Part shown: positions 14,995-15,513 of the stretch, piece after piece | Position numbering within the stretch: the stretch's first letter is position 1 | How the letters are laid out: every line of letters starts with the position of its first letter | Assembly (NCBI GenBank): GCA_902799875.1 | Contig: CADCCH010000041.1 | Span: 1 to 15,513 of the forward strand | Reading direction: 5' to 3' | Length of the DNA: 15,513 nt | DNA from: an uncultured Bacteroidales bacterium | GTDB taxonomy: Bacteria; Bacteroidota; Bacteroidia; Bacteroidales; Paludibacteraceae | Notes under the pieces: model-generated | What the model saw: only the letters and a program-made list of their open reading frames with translations | Databases searched by the model: none | What the model was told of the DNA's origin: nothing | Program-made: the position numbers and the translations under genes

Positions 14995-15513
14995 TATTTA
15001 GTTACTTTTATGATCCAACAATCGGGGAATAGTTTTTTTATCTCCGCTAACTGTGCGGTTACCTTACTGCGGTCCTCGTCCGCGGCAGTGTAGTACTTGA
15101 TCCACTCGCCGGCATGCACCGTGTCGCAGCGCAGGCCCTTCAGATCCGGGTCATTAGCCGCCAATGCTGTCTTCGATGCCCGCACCTGGATGGCGTAGAA
15201 AGTGCTAGGAATTCTAGGAGTACTAGGTATACCAGGAACACTAGGGGAACTAGGAACGCTATCGACCACAATCTCGCGGCTCTCGGCGCGCACCGCCTGC
15301 CGATGCGTATAAGCCCCAAAGGCATTCACCAGCGCGTTCGCCATCTGGGCGATAGAGGCCGGTTGGTTCATAAATCGTTCCTCTTCGGGATTGGAGATGA
15401 AGCCCATCTCAAACAAGATCGACGGACAGGCGGTCTTGAGCAGCACCCAGAAGGCGGCCTGACGCACACCGCGGTCCTCACGGTTTAGATGGCCGACGAA
15501 CCGTTGCTGCACC
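14994..15513 (-). CDS. N-acetylmuramoyl-L-alanine amidase (Amidase_3) with C-terminal SPOR-like domain, C-terminal part
   Basis: The gene runs off the right edge of the window, so only about 172 C-terminal residues are visible; the apparent GTG at the edge is not the start. The visible part begins within the zinc amidase domain: NREDRGVRQAAFWVL, then PSILFEMGFISNPEEERFM, where the Glu of LFEMGF is the catalytic Glu of the family. The zinc-ligand His and Glu residues lie outside the window. A proline-rich linker follows, PSSPSVPGIPSTPRIPST, encoded by an odd CTAG-rich repeat (listed separately). The last 65 residues, FYAIQVRASKTAL to the end, resemble the SPOR-like peptidoglycan-binding tail of Bacteroidetes amidases. 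The enzyme cuts the bond between N-acetylmuramic acid and L-alanine during cell separation, in the periplasm. It precedes mlaD with a 1-base overlap. Confidence 0.93.
   Translation of the reverse strand, partial: VQQRFVGHLNREDRGVRQAAFWVLLKTACPSILFEMGFISNPEEERFMNQPASIAQMANALVNAFGAYTHRQAVRAESREIVVDSVPSSPSVPGIPSTPRIPSTFYAIQVRASKTALAANDPDLKGLRCDTVHAGEWIKYYTAADEDRSKVTAQLAEIKKLFPDCWIIKVTK
15205..15258. repeat. Six 9-base CTAGG-type units in the amidase linker
   Basis: Units start at 15205, 15214, 15223, 15232, 15241 and 15250; five begin CTAGG and one CCAGG. On the coding strand they give an x-P-S tripeptide repeat between the amidase and SPOR-like domains. CTAG, usually rare in bacterial genes, occurs five times in 54 bases. 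Confidence 0.9.

Overview
This window looks like chromosomal core DNA of a member of the Bacteroidota, most likely an uncultured, host-associated Bacteroidales. The evidence is the gene content: a Bacteroidetes-style MCE protein ending in a KRYVHFSLFG tail, a PagL-like outer-membrane protein, an amidase with a SPOR-like tail, and the order murC-ftsQ-ftsA-ftsZ. The promoters agree: four intergenic regions carry the Bacteroidetes sigma-70 pattern TTTG-N20-TAnnTTTG, and most genes lack a Shine-Dalgarno sequence. Coding DNA is roughly half G+C by eye and intergenic DNA is strongly A+T rich. I see no rRNA, tRNA, CRISPR array, integrase or insertion sequence.

Layout: (1) 1-1254, plus strand: the C-terminal part of an NhaD/ArsB-type ion antiporter directly abutting a DedA-family membrane protein. 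(2) 1232-6801, minus strand: murC-ftsQ-ftsA-ftsZ plus a two-helix Wzz-like membrane protein, all with overlapping or very close junctions and one clear promoter upstream of murC. (3) 6883-8190, plus strand: a PagL/acyloxyacyl-hydrolase-like outer-membrane protein, divergent from murC, with interleaved promoters. (4) 8194-10262, minus strand: a GT2 polyprenyl-phosphate-type glycosyltransferase coupled to an unrecognised helical protein. (5) 10442-12345, plus strand: groES-groEL, ending at a bidirectional terminator shared with dnaA. (6) 12401-13768, minus strand: dnaA. (7) 13769-14136: a gene-free, very A+T-rich stretch that is a good oriC candidate. (8) 14137-15513, minus strand: an MCE/MlaD-like protein preceded by the C-terminal part of an N-acetylmuramoyl-L-alanine amidase with a SPOR-like domain.

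Functionally the window covers the cell envelope and cell cycle: peptidoglycan precursor synthesis (MurC), divisome assembly (FtsQ, FtsA, FtsZ), peptidoglycan cleavage (amidase), lipid trafficking and modification (MCE protein, PagL-like protein, GT2), folding (GroESL) and replication initiation (DnaA with a possible origin).

No unknown multi-gene system is evident. The most unusual signal is a set of short, low-complexity tandem repeats that differ in composition from their surroundings. They sit in inter-domain linkers or next to genes: inside murC, in the PagL-like linker, in the groES leader, just after groEL, and in the amidase linker. Other points of interest are the candidate oriC with paired TGTGnAACA sites two helical turns apart, and a sigma-54-like element plus inverted repeat upstream of groES.
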